Shown here piece after piece: positions 1 to 6,132 of a stretch of 7,216 bases of DNA (its first letter is position 1; every line of letters starts with the position of its first letter). The position numbers were made by a program, and so were the translations under genes. Source of the stretch: an uncultured Rhodospirillaceae bacterium. Its GTDB lineage: Bacteria; Pseudomonadota; Alphaproteobacteria; MPNO01. The stretch lies in assembly GCA_937916005.1 (NCBI GenBank), contig CALGIA010000495.1, forward strand, positions 1 to 7,216, given 5' to 3'. The notes beneath the pieces were generated by a model, which saw only the letters and a list, made by a program, of their open reading frames with translations, was not told where the DNA came from and ran no database searches.

Positions 1-326
1 CGGACAATGACAGCCTGTCCATCGGCGAGCGGCTGAACCCGGGCGACCGCCTGATGTTCGTGCGCCGCGATGCGCCGAGCGCCGAGGAAGATCTCGACCG
101 CATGCTGGATGATATCGTCGCCCGCGCGGACGACATCCCCCGCGCCGCGCTGTACTTCACCTGCGTCGCGCGCGGCCCGAACCTGTTCGGCCAGGAGTCG
201 GAAGAACTGCTGGCGGTCGCCGATGCGCTGGGCGACGAGGTGCCGGTGATCGGATTTTTCGCCAACGGAGAGATTTCCAACAACCGCCTCTACGGCTATA
301 CGGGCGTTCTCACGCTGATCCTCTAG
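1..326 (+). CDS. FIST-domain signal-sensing protein, C-terminal fragment (5' end outside window)
   Basis: The reading frame is open from the left edge (first whole codon at base 3) to a TAG stop at 324-326, giving 108 visible residues. The ATG at base 54 is internal, because in-frame protein-like sequence precedes it (DNDSLSIGERLNPGDRL). The visible part matches the end of the FIST_C domain: a 'YFTCVARGPNLFG' stretch, then an alpha-helical segment, then 'VPVIGFFANGEI' and a terminal beta strand 'YTGVLTLIL'. FIST proteins are proposed sensory proteins that bind small ligands such as amino acids, often feeding two-component or cyclic-nucleotide signalling. Which output this one serves cannot be told, because the N-terminal half is missing. 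The next gene, thpR, starts 20 bp downstream on the same strand, so co-transcription is likely, though no functional link is known to me. The family call is fairly sure; the biological role is not. Confidence 0.82.
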   Translation, partial: DNDSLSIGERLNPGDRLMFVRRDAPSAEEDLDRMLDDIVARADDIPRAALYFTCVARGPNLFGQESEELLAVADALGDEVPVIGFFANGEISNNRLYGYTGVLTLIL

Positions 327-335
327 CTCAATACC

Positions 336-341
336 AAGGAG
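336..341 (+). promoter_or_regulatory. Ribosome binding site of thpR
   Basis: AAGGAG lies 5 nt before the ATG at 347, a good Shine-Dalgarno match that fixes the thpR start. It sits in the 20-bp gap after the FIST gene, so thpR is probably translated from the same transcript. Confidence 0.8.
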
Positions 342-346
342 CGCTG

Positions 347-883
347 ATGATCCGGCTATTTGTCGCCCTCCCCTTCCCGGACTCCCTGCGCCGGCGCATG
401 ACCCAGATCTGCACCGGCATCGATGACGCGCGCTGGATCGACGGGCACAATCTGCATCTGACCCTGCGCTTCATGGGCGAGGTGCCGGAAGACCAGGGGG
501 AAGATCTCGCCATCGCCCTGTCGTCGGTGAGACACAAGCCGTTTCGGCTCCGGCTCAAGGGCGTCGGGCAATTCGGATCGGCCCGGGGCGTGCGCGCGGT
601 CTGGGTCGGCATCGAGCCGACGCCCGAACTGGGCCACCTGCGCGCCCGGATCGACGCCACCCTGCAGCGCGCGGGCCTCGAACCGGAACACCGGAAATTC
701 CACCCCCACGTCACCCTGGCCCGCCTGCGCCATGCCACCCCCGACGCCATCGCGCCCTGGCTTGCCGCCAACACGCTGTTTACGACCATGCCCCATGAGG
801 TCGACAAGTTCGCGCTGTTTTCCAGCCACCTGGGAAAATCCGGCGCCGACTACACAATGGAAATGGAATACCCCCTGGGGTGA
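347..883 (+). CDS. thpR: RNA 2',3'-cyclic phosphodiesterase (2H / LigT family)
   Basis: This 178-residue protein has the length usual for ThpR (formerly LigT). It shows the two signature tetrapeptides of the 2H phosphoesterase superfamily: HLTL at residues 37-40, followed by RFMGE, and HVTL at residues 121-124, followed by AR. The two histidines are the catalytic pair. The N-terminus MIRLFVALPFP is the typical first strand of bacterial members, and FHPHVTLAR is the typical second-lobe motif. Family enzymes hydrolyse 2',3'-cyclic phosphate ends of RNA to 2'-phosphates and in vitro can join tRNA halves through 2'-5' linkages; the protein is cytoplasmic. The physiological role in bacteria is unsettled. 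The start is supported by an AAGGAG site 5 nt upstream. The gene converges on the DUF2182 gene, with 43 bp between stop codons. No oddities are seen. Confidence 0.95.
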   Translation: MIRLFVALPFPDSLRRRMTQICTGIDDARWIDGHNLHLTLRFMGEVPEDQGEDLAIALSSVRHKPFRLRLKGVGQFGSARGVRAVWVGIEPTPELGHLRARIDATLQRAGLEPEHRKFHPHVTLARLRHATPDAIAPWLAANTLFTTMPHEVDKFALFSSHLGKSGADYTMEMEYPLG

Positions 884-926
884 GGACCCGGGGAACGGCG
901 ATTGCTCAAGGCTGTGCACGATCTCA

Positions 927-1721
927 TCATCCACCTCCCAACATCACCCCAAGCCCGCCGACGATGAGCCCGACACCAACCAGCTTCGTCATCATTCCGC
1001 CGTGTGGCATCACCTTTTCGGCAAGCACGTAGGCAGCTATCCCGACGATCCAGATCGGGTTCATGACGCCCGCAACGAACAACAGAAACATTATTGCCCA
1101 ACAGCAACCCATACAGAAAAGGCCATGGCGCCATCCCATCATGAACGGTCCTAATTGGCCCTCGCGCCATTCGGTCACGAGAAATCCGAAGGGCGTACGG
1201 CAGTGTCGCAGACAGGCCTGCTTCCACGGCATCCACTGATAGAGCCCGGCGAGAATCAGTATACCGCCCCCCCAGCCTGATCCCGTAAATTTCATCGTCA
1301 TTGATGACAGGACTCCCGTGCCGGTCAGTCCGGCCTGGAGCAAGGCGGCGCCTACGCTGAAGGCGGACCACGCGGCAACGTAGCCGCCGCCGAACAGGGC
1401 CAAAGGGAGGAAAAGCCGTGGATTCCCCGATTCCGATGCCTTCATGCGCGCGAAACCATGGATCATCGGCAGCGCCGAGGGCAGCATCATTGCCGCCTGC
1501 ATAACAATCCACATGACGATGAGACCGCCTACATAGCTCGGCGTGAACAGGTCGAGTTGCGCCATTCCCATCGTTGCGCCGGACATTTCGGGCATTGCCG
1601 ACATATCGCGGATCATCAGGCCCAGATAGCTCCAGATGGCGGCAATGACAGAACCAAAGCCAAACAACAGAAGGAAACGACGCGCGGCGGATATTTCGAT
1701 TGGATTGGAAATAACGGACAC
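927..1721 (-). CDS. DUF2182 polytopic membrane protein, predicted metal-binding
   Basis: The product is 264 aa from a GTG start (1719-1721) with CGGAGG 7 nt upstream. Hydrophobic stretches at about residues 15-36, 62-84, 103-130, 150-164, 200-220, 222-236 and 244-264 suggest six or seven membrane helices. Family hallmarks are visible: the methionine-rich MWIVMQAAMMLPSALPMIHG at 70-89, a loop WKQACLRHC at 166-174, and WRHGLFCMGCCW at 197-208. Cys170, Cys174, Cys203, Cys206 and Cys207, with nearby His and Met residues, are candidate metal or thiol sites facing or within the membrane. The family is described only as a predicted metal-binding integral membrane protein; no reaction is established that I can name. 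It is the second gene of an operon, 27 bp after the DUF1326 stop, and this pairing of DUF1326 with DUF2182 recurs in other bacteria, which supports a joint function. Family assignment is firm; function is inferred only. Confidence 0.9.
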   Translation of the reverse strand: MSVISNPIEISAARRFLLLFGFGSVIAAIWSYLGLMIRDMSAMPEMSGATMGMAQLDLFTPSYVGGLIVMWIVMQAAMMLPSALPMIHGFARMKASESGNPRLFLPLALFGGGYVAAWSAFSVGAALLQAGLTGTGVLSSMTMKFTGSGWGGGILILAGLYQWMPWKQACLRHCRTPFGFLVTEWREGQLGPFMMGWRHGLFCMGCCWAIMFLLFVAGVMNPIWIVGIAAYVLAEKVMPHGGMMTKLVGVGLIVGGLGVMLGGG

Positions 1722-1728
1722 GATGCAG

Positions 1729-1734
1729 CCTCCG
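1729..1734 (-). promoter_or_regulatory. Ribosome binding site of the DUF2182 gene
   Basis: On the minus strand CGGAGG stands 7 nt before the GTG at 1721. There is no in-frame ATG nearby upstream, so this site decides for the GTG start. It lies inside the 27-bp gap to the DUF1326 gene and supports operon expression. Confidence 0.75.
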
Positions 1735-1748
1735 TAGGGTACGCCAGG

Positions 1749-2351
1749 TTATTCGTTTTCCGCATAGGCGAACGGAGAAAAGAGGCCGGTTTTGTCCGAG
1801 ATTTCCCAGTTCATGCCGTGATCGCGATATGAAAGTTTGGTGGATTTCGCGACCGTCGCGGGAAAACCCGGGGCAATGCACAGCGGGTGGCCGGATATGG
1901 TTATGGGTCCATCCCCCTGGCCCGCCATCTGTTCGATTTCCATCTCGGCAATGCCGCCGACTTTCAGTGAATACCTGCCATCGTCCATTTTGAATTCGAT
2001 CGGCGCCGGCGCGGCGCCCAAAAGTTCACCGATATGAGACCCGAGGCGCGCCGGGTGACCACCGGCCTGCCCGCCGAAGATTTTGAGGAGAGCCCCTTGC
2101 TGCGCTTCCGTCGCGCGGTCATCCACATATGCGGCCGCCCGCCATGGGGTCTCAATCATGTTGCCCGGCGAATGGACCGCCAGCGCGATATTGAGATCGT
2201 TTAACGCCACGTCGCCGTCATTACCCTCATCAATATGCCAGCCGACCAGCGCCGTACATTCGCCCTCCGTTGGGGCGCTCAGAAAAATACACGGACACAC
2301 GATTTCGCAATTGCAGCTCTCGAAATAAGTCCCTTTGAGTGTCCAGCTCAT
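1749..2351 (-). CDS. DUF1326 domain protein with N-terminal CxCxxxCxC cluster
   Basis: The product is 200 aa with an ATG start and an AGGAGA site upstream. The N-terminus has the family mark: strand MSWTLKGTYFESCNC leading into Cys13, Cys15, Cys19 and Cys21, with Cys32 following. A conserved C-terminal block has GHPLCIAPGFPATVAKS (154-170), then DHGMNWEISDKTGLFSPFAYAE, including Cys158, His155 and His178. No signal peptide or membrane helix is seen, so a cytoplasmic location is likely. The clustered cysteines could bind a metal or undergo redox chemistry, which is inference. DUF1326 has no function I can state as established. It is the first gene of the operon with the DUF2182 membrane protein and is divergent from the winged-helix/TPR regulator 178 bp away. 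The family call is firm. A cytosolic metal-handling partner of the membrane protein is the most natural hypothesis. Confidence 0.9.
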   Translation of the reverse strand: MSWTLKGTYFESCNCEIVCPCIFLSAPTEGECTALVGWHIDEGNDGDVALNDLNIALAVHSPGNMIETPWRAAAYVDDRATEAQQGALLKIFGGQAGGHPARLGSHIGELLGAAPAPIEFKMDDGRYSLKVGGIAEMEIEQMAGQGDGPITISGHPLCIAPGFPATVAKSTKLSYRDHGMNWEISDKTGLFSPFAYAENE

Positions 2352-2357
2352 AATATA

Positions 2358-2363
2358 TCTCCT
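2358..2363 (-). promoter_or_regulatory. Ribosome binding site of the DUF1326 gene
   Basis: AGGAGA on the minus strand lies about 6 nt before the ATG at 2351, with the AT-rich spacer ATATATT after the AGGAG core. This is a good site and confirms the chosen start. Confidence 0.75.
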
Positions 2364-2372
2364 ATCAGTTGG

Positions 2373-2386
2373 GGCATGGCCATGCC
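2373..2386. promoter_or_regulatory. 14-bp perfect palindrome, candidate operator of the DUF1326-DUF2182 operon
   Basis: GGCATGGCCATGCC reads the same on both strands. It lies 22 bp upstream of the DUF1326 ATG, just upstream of its ribosome binding site, where a bound dimer could block transcription or an RNA hairpin could affect translation. The heptamer GGCCATG recurs at 2405-2411, 27 bp away, within GGCCATGG. No specific regulator family is recognised from the motif. Confidence 0.4.
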
Positions 2387-2463
2387 TTGATAAAATCGTA
2401 TTGCGGCCATGGTGATATTCGATAATTCAAGCCGGCTCTGCTTGGAGATTGGCGTTATTTGTC

Positions 2464-2509
2464 ATTTAGACCTGCTCGATTTTTTACCTTTAGACAGGCT
2501 TTAGATTGG
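2464..2509 (+). promoter_or_regulatory. Tandem 11-bp direct repeats, candidate binding site of a PhoB/OmpR-type winged helix
   Basis: CTTTAGACAGG (2488-2498) is followed without gap by CTTTAGATTGG (2499-2509), identical at 9 of 11 positions. A third related copy, ATTTAGACCTG (2464-2474), starts 24 bp before the first. Head-to-tail sites with 11-bp period are the known layout of PhoB-class boxes, where one winged-helix monomer binds each repeat. The repeats end 20 bp before the start of a gene encoding exactly this DNA-binding fold, so self-regulation, or activation of the divergent operon, is a reasonable inference. Confidence 0.5.
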
Positions 2510-2529
2510 AAGTCTGTTAAACTGAGCCA

Positions 2530-4059
2530 ATGATATACCGTTTCGACAAATCCGTGCTCGACACCGACCGCCTGGAATTGGCACGCAATGGGCGGTTGGT
2601 CGAGATGGAGCCGCAGGTGTTTGCAGTTCTGGCTTTGCTGTTAGAACGGCGCGACCAGGTCGTCACCAAAGAAACCCTTACCGAAACAGTCTGGGGTGGA
2701 CGGTCGATCTCCGACGCCACCTTAAACAGCCGCATACACGCCGCGCGACGAGCCGTCGGCGATGATGGCAAAAAGCAGTCACACATTCGAACGTATCGCG
2801 GACGTGGTTTCCGCTTTGTCGCCGAGACCATCAGGGAGGGAAACCCGCCGGCCGCCCTTACGACCATTGAGGGGGCCACGTCAATCATGCGTCGCTCGGC
2901 GGTGGCCGTGCTGCCATTCGAAAATCTGTCGGGCGACGCCGATGAGGAGTACTTCGCCTACGGCCTGACCGAAGACATTATTGCCAATCTTTCGCGGTTT
3001 CGCGACCTGGTGGTTATCGCCAGAAACTCGACGTTCAAATTCAAGGGTGAAGGATCGGCCGCGACCGACATCGCGAAAAAACTTGGCGCGCGCTACATTG
3101 TCGAGGGAAGCGTGTCGAGAGCGGGCGGACGGGTTCGAATCGCAGTCCAGCTCATCGATACGGCTACGGAATTATATCTGTGGGCGGATCGGTTCGAGCG
3201 GGATCTGGGTGACATTTTTGCGGTTCAGGACGAAGTCACGCGGAAAATCGGCGCAACCCTGGGAATCCGTCTGCAAGGCGCCGCCATGGAGCGTACTCTC
3301 AAGAAACAACCGTCTGAGCTTGACGCATATGATTGCGTGTTGCGCGCCCGCCGATTCACCTCCAGCCTGAACGAAAAGACCCATTTCGAAGCGCGGGACC
3401 TGCTGGAGCGAGCGGTCCAATTCGATCCGCAGTACGGCGATGCATACGCCTTGTTGGCGAATGTGTATCTGGCCGAACATCGGTTTGATCTCAATGTCTT
3501 GCCGGACTCTTTGTCCCGCGCCTTGGCGATGGCTCAAAAGGCCACGGAGGTTGATCCGCAAAATGCCTATGCCCATTGTTGGCTGGCGATCGTCCATTTT
3601 TTCAGGGGCGAGAATGCCCAGTTCAAAGCCGAGGCCCAGAGAGCGCTGAAACTGAACCCCAACGATCCGGAAACCCTTGCTGATATCGGTCATTACTACG
3701 CGTTTATGGGCGAGTTTGAAAAGGGCGTGGAGTTAACCCGCTCCGCCATTGAACTAAATCCACTATATCCGGGCTGGTACAATTTTTCGTTTGCGAGGGA
3801 CCACTACAATCGATCGGAATATGAAGAAACCCTCGATGATGTTGAGCGAGTTAATATGCCTCAGTTCTATTGGGCGCGTCTGATGGAAGCTGCCGCTCTC
3901 GGCCAACTTGGCCGCCCTGCTGACAAGATTGTAGGAAACATCCTGAATTTGAAACCGGATTTCTCGGCCCGCGCGGAGCTCCTAAAATGGAATGCCGATT
4001 CAAACGACATGAATCATATCCTCGACGGCCTTTCCAAAGCCGGGATCCCGGTAAGCTAA
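2530..4059 (+). CDS. Winged-helix transcriptional regulator with TolB_N-like domain and TPR-like repeats
   Basis: The product is 509 aa. Residues 1-98 form an OmpR/PhoB-type winged helix (Trans_reg_C): MIYRFDKSVLDTDRLELARN opens the N-terminal sheet, SDATLNSRIHAARRAVGD (61-78) covers the recognition-helix region, and RTYRGRGFRFV (87-97) is the wing. Residues 123-249 start with SAVAVLPFENLSGD and include the GLTEDI, ARYIVEGSV and LWADRFERDLGDIFAVQDEV blocks typical of the TolB_N/FlgO-like domain found in CadC-like and 'adenylate cyclase'-labelled regulators. Residues 260-480 are helical repeats resembling TPRs, with signature stretches such as 'ARDLLERAVQFDPQYGDAYA' and AQRALKLNPNDPETLADIG. 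There is no receiver domain, cyclase domain or membrane helix, so it should be a soluble DNA-binding sensor whose ligand or partner engages the C-terminal repeats. The start fits the family N-terminus, but no good Shine-Dalgarno precedes it. Divergence from the DUF1326 operon makes that operon a likely target. Base composition looks less GC-rich than the flanks. Confidence 0.88.
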   Translation: MIYRFDKSVLDTDRLELARNGRLVEMEPQVFAVLALLLERRDQVVTKETLTETVWGGRSISDATLNSRIHAARRAVGDDGKKQSHIRTYRGRGFRFVAETIREGNPPAALTTIEGATSIMRRSAVAVLPFENLSGDADEEYFAYGLTEDIIANLSRFRDLVVIARNSTFKFKGEGSAATDIAKKLGARYIVEGSVSRAGGRVRIAVQLIDTATELYLWADRFERDLGDIFAVQDEVTRKIGATLGIRLQGAAMERTLKKQPSELDAYDCVLRARRFTSSLNEKTHFEARDLLERAVQFDPQYGDAYALLANVYLAEHRFDLNVLPDSLSRALAMAQKATEVDPQNAYAHCWLAIVHFFRGENAQFKAEAQRALKLNPNDPETLADIGHYYAFMGEFEKGVELTRSAIELNPLYPGWYNFSFARDHYNRSEYEETLDDVERVNMPQFYWARLMEAAALGQLGRPADKIVGNILNLKPDFSARAELLKWNADSNDMNHILDGLSKAGIPVS

Positions 4060-4139
4060 CGTCCGGAGAAGGATGAATGGCGGGCCACGGGGTCCGGGCG
4101 GCGTCAAATATTGAGCGAAGTTCACGCCGGTCCGTCTGG
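4060..4139. other. Convergent intergenic gap, no clear terminator
   Basis: The regulator gene and the permease gene end facing each other across 80 bp. The only inverted repeat noticed is CGGCGT/ACGCCG with a 19-nt loop and no following T run, too weak to call an intrinsic terminator. I see nothing else in this gap. Confidence 0.4.
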
Positions 4140-4922
4140 TCAAAAACCTTTGTGCTCGCGGCTGGGCATGTAGTGAAGCACGCGGTTCTCCGCCAGGATG
4201 ACCAGCCAGTATGCCAGCATGCCAATCACCGTCAGGACAAAGATGGCGGCGAAGACCTTCGGAGTTTCCGCCGCGCCGGCCGTCAGGACGATCAGATAAC
4301 CGACGCCCGAATTGCCGCCCGCGAACTCACCCACCGCGACGCCGATGACGGCGAGAGTAGCGCCGATTCGAAGGCCGGCGAACAGGGGCGGCATGGACGC
4401 CGGCGCCTGAATTTTCCAGAAAACCTGCATCCTGCTCGCCTTGAACGACCGCGCCAGATTGATCAGGTCGGGATCGATGTTGCGCACCGCCGTCATTACG
4501 TTGATCAGGACCGGGAAAAAGACGATCAGGACGGCGATCAGGATTCGCGGCTCGAGGCCGAAGCCGAACCACAGGACGAAAAGCGGCGCGAATGCGACCT
4601 TGGGCGCGATCTGGAGGGCGAGGATATACGGCGACAGGACAACTTCCATGGTGACCGACAGGCCGAGCGCATAGCCGCCGATCACGCCCAGAAGCGAGCC
4701 CATCACAAAGCCGGCCACCACCTCCAGGGTGGTTACCCAGATGTGGAACCACAGATTGTCGGCACGGAATAAATCCATCAGGCCCGCGGCCACGGACGAC
4801 AACGGCGGAATAAGATATGTCTTGATCCCGAGCGCACCGGGGCCCCATTCCCAACCCGCCAGGAAAACCACAAGAATGCCAAGGCTTGCGGCAATGCGGC
4901 TCGGCGTGAAGGCAGATGTCAT
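4140..4922 (-). CDS. ABC transporter permease, SsuC/TauC/ThiX-like
   Basis: The product is 260 aa, the usual size for the single permease of this importer class, which works as a homodimer in the inner membrane. Hydrophobic segments run at about residues 10-27, 60-90, 98-120, 126-146, 185-213 and 222-243. The cytoplasmic coupling loop (EAA loop) is at about 155-180, reading LARSFKASRMQVFWKIQAP followed by ASMPPLFAGLRIG; the usual glycine of the A-x3-G pattern is replaced by lysine. The PF00528-type fold assignment rests on this loop and on the downstream GEFAGGNSGVGYLI motif seen in sulfonate, taurine and pyrimidine permeases. The ATG has only a weak GGAAAG upstream with 10-nt spacing. It is the last gene of the operon, 139 bp beyond the binding-protein stop. 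Substrate is not deducible. Confidence 0.92.
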   Translation of the reverse strand: MTSAFTPSRIAASLGILVVFLAGWEWGPGALGIKTYLIPPLSSVAAGLMDLFRADNLWFHIWVTTLEVVAGFVMGSLLGVIGGYALGLSVTMEVVLSPYILALQIAPKVAFAPLFVLWFGFGLEPRILIAVLIVFFPVLINVMTAVRNIDPDLINLARSFKASRMQVFWKIQAPASMPPLFAGLRIGATLAVIGVAVGEFAGGNSGVGYLIVLTAGAAETPKVFAAIFVLTVIGMLAYWLVILAENRVLHYMPSREHKGF

Positions 4923-4946
4923 GTCGTCGTGTCTTTCCGGTCGAAT

Positions 4947-4968
4947 CCGGGCTCATCGCGATGCCCGG
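4947..4968. repeat. Stem-loop potential in the binding protein-permease gap
   Basis: CCGGG and CCCGG arms flank the perfect palindrome CATCGCGATG, with a 2-nt bulge. The element lies 25 bp upstream of the permease start. No T run follows on the minus strand, so it is more likely an RNA structure element than a terminator, if it acts at all. Confidence 0.3.
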
Positions 4969-5021
4969 CTTGCCTCTGAGACCCGCCACCCCGGGGAGCC
5001 ACCGTCAAGCGATGGTCCGAG

Positions 5022-5034
5022 GCGGCGGGGCCGC
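5022..5034. repeat. GC-rich hairpin after the binding-protein gene
   Basis: GCGGC-GGG-GCCGC forms a 5-bp stem with a 3-nt loop, 27 bp beyond the stop of the binding-protein gene in its direction of transcription. In importer operons such hairpins often protect the binding-protein mRNA end or attenuate read-through, giving more binding protein than permease. The adjoining T run (5038-5042) lies on the plus-strand side, so as an intrinsic terminator it would act on plus-strand transcripts, where no gene is present. Confidence 0.35.
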
Positions 5035-5061
5035 AGATTTTTCAATGTCGTTCGAGTACGC

Positions 5062-6036
5062 CTAATTCACGAACTGGTTGGTGTACAGGTCTTCGACCGG
5101 GCTCTTCTTCTTTATGAATCCCGCCTTGAAGTAAAAGTTCTGCAGGGTCGCGAGACGCTTGGCGTCCATCGCTCCGAGGACTTTCTGTCCCGGATAAGTG
5201 TACTGGTTGTACAGCTTGAAAGTGCCGGTCATCGGGCCGACCTTCCAGCGCGGCACGGCTTTCACGTACTCCGCGGCGGCGGCGGCCGGATTGTCCATGA
5301 TCATCTTCAGGCCCCTGAGCGTGGCGCGGACCAGCCCCTGGATCAGCTTGGGATTCTTCTTGATCATTTCATCGGAGGCGACGATCGCCTGGGCCATGGA
5401 CGGGAAGTAATCCATCGCATTGAAGATCTTCATTTTGACCTTGGCGCCGCGGGCGATGCCGATCCAGTCGGGCACGCCCATCATCGCGTCGACCTTGCCC
5501 GCGATGAACAGCTTCCACACGCCCTGCGGACCGGCGGCCTGGATATTGACGTCGTTGCGCGACAGCCCGCGGGAGGCAAGGATTCCCTGGGAGGCAAAGA
5601 AGGTGGTGTCCTGAAACGACATGACCGACATCGTCTTGCCTTTGAGGTCTTCCACCTTCTCGATGCCCCGGTCGGCGCGGGCAACCACCTGGACCAGCGA
5701 ACCGCCGCCGATCACCGCGACGGAACGCACGGCGATGTCGTTTGGACGCACAAGAATCGACGTGTCGCCAATGGCGCCGCCGATCGGCGCATTGCCAACG
5801 CCGACATGCTTGGCGACATCGACTCCGCCCTTCGCGGTCTGGAACGTCACGTCGAGGCCTTCCTCGGCATAGAAGCCCTTATACTTGGCGAGCTGCCACG
5901 GCCCAAAGGCCGGCAGGAATTCCGGGGCGGGCAGAAGGTAGTTCACTTTCGTGGCCGCGACGGCCGGACCGGCGGCGAGACCGGCGGCCACGATTGCCGC
6001 GGCGGAGGCGGTAACGAGTTTTTTCAGGAATTGCAT
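5062..6036 (-). CDS. ABC transporter periplasmic substrate-binding protein, NMT1/SsuA-like
   Basis: The product is 324 aa from the ATG at 6034-6036, chosen because AAGGAG lies 7 nt upstream and a clean signal peptide follows: MQFLKK, a hydrophobic core through about residue 22, and AVA at 25-27 with probable cleavage before ATKVN. The frame stays open further upstream to 6198, but that extension is minisatellite and overlapping sequence without a ribosome site. The mature part has the NMT1/THI5-like start 'FGPWQLAKYKGFYAEEGLDVTFQ', the LKGKTMSVMS strand-loop and the FIAGKVDAMMGVPDW hinge region common to binding proteins for nitrate, taurine, alkanesulfonates and the thiamine pyrimidine precursor. 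It delivers ligand in the periplasm to the permease-ATPase complex encoded on either side. Which ligand is open; no neighbouring metabolic gene helps. Confidence 0.92.
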   Translation of the reverse strand: MQFLKKLVTASAAAIVAAGLAAGPAVAATKVNYLLPAPEFLPAFGPWQLAKYKGFYAEEGLDVTFQTAKGGVDVAKHVGVGNAPIGGAIGDTSILVRPNDIAVRSVAVIGGGSLVQVVARADRGIEKVEDLKGKTMSVMSFQDTTFFASQGILASRGLSRNDVNIQAAGPQGVWKLFIAGKVDAMMGVPDWIGIARGAKVKMKIFNAMDYFPSMAQAIVASDEMIKKNPKLIQGLVRATLRGLKMIMDNPAAAAAEYVKAVPRWKVGPMTGTFKLYNQYTYPGQKVLGAMDAKRLATLQNFYFKAGFIKKKSPVEDLYTNQFVN

Positions 6037-6043
6037 GAAGTGT

Positions 6044-6049
6044 CTCCTT
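6044..6049 (-). promoter_or_regulatory. Ribosome binding site of the binding-protein gene
   Basis: AAGGAG on the minus strand lies 7 nt before the ATG at 6036. It directly adjoins the minisatellite and decides against the several in-frame upstream ATGs, none of which has such a site. Confidence 0.8.
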
Positions 6050-6050
6050 G

Positions 6051-6110
6051 TTCGTGTCATGTGGGTTCGTGTCATGTGGGTTGGTGTCATGTGGGTTGGT
6101 GTCATGTGGT
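6051..6110. repeat. Four-copy 15-bp tandem repeat (minisatellite) between ATPase and binding-protein genes
   Basis: Four head-to-tail units cover 60 bp: TTCGTGTCATGTGGG twice (6051-6065, 6066-6080), then TTGGTGTCATGTGGG (6081-6095) and TTGGTGTCATGTGGT (6096-6110). Copies differ by one or two bases. Read on the minus strand, each unit contains CACATGACAC with an ATG, and because 15 is divisible by three all four ATGs are in frame with the binding-protein start. The repeat fills most of the 103-bp gap and ends one base before its ribosome binding site. Confidence 0.92.
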
Positions 6111-6132
6111 TGGTTTGTGTTCCAGTTGTCAG

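Larger units (their letters stand above)
2352..2529. promoter_or_regulatory. Divergent control region between the DUF1326 operon and its neighbouring regulator
   Basis: This 178-bp stretch is clearly richer in A and T than the flanking genes and separates two divergently transcribed units, so it must hold the promoters of both. It contains the 14-bp palindrome (2373-2386), a second copy of GGCCATG (2405-2411), the tandem 11-bp direct repeats (2488-2509) and a more distant related copy (2464-2474). No textbook sigma-70 promoter stands out for the leftward operon. For the rightward gene, TAGACA (2491-2496) and TGTTAA (2515-2520), 18 bp apart, are possible but weak elements. Confidence 0.6.

Noticed and set aside
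884..926. Possible terminator between thpR and the DUF2182 gene
   Set aside because: GC-rich repeats such as CCCCTGGGG and CCCGGGG are present, but no proper stem-loop followed by a T run on either strand.
850..1881. Minus-strand open frame of 343 codons overlapping the DUF2182 gene
   Set aside because: Out of frame with the recognised DUF2182 and DUF1326 proteins, arginine-rich and without family features.
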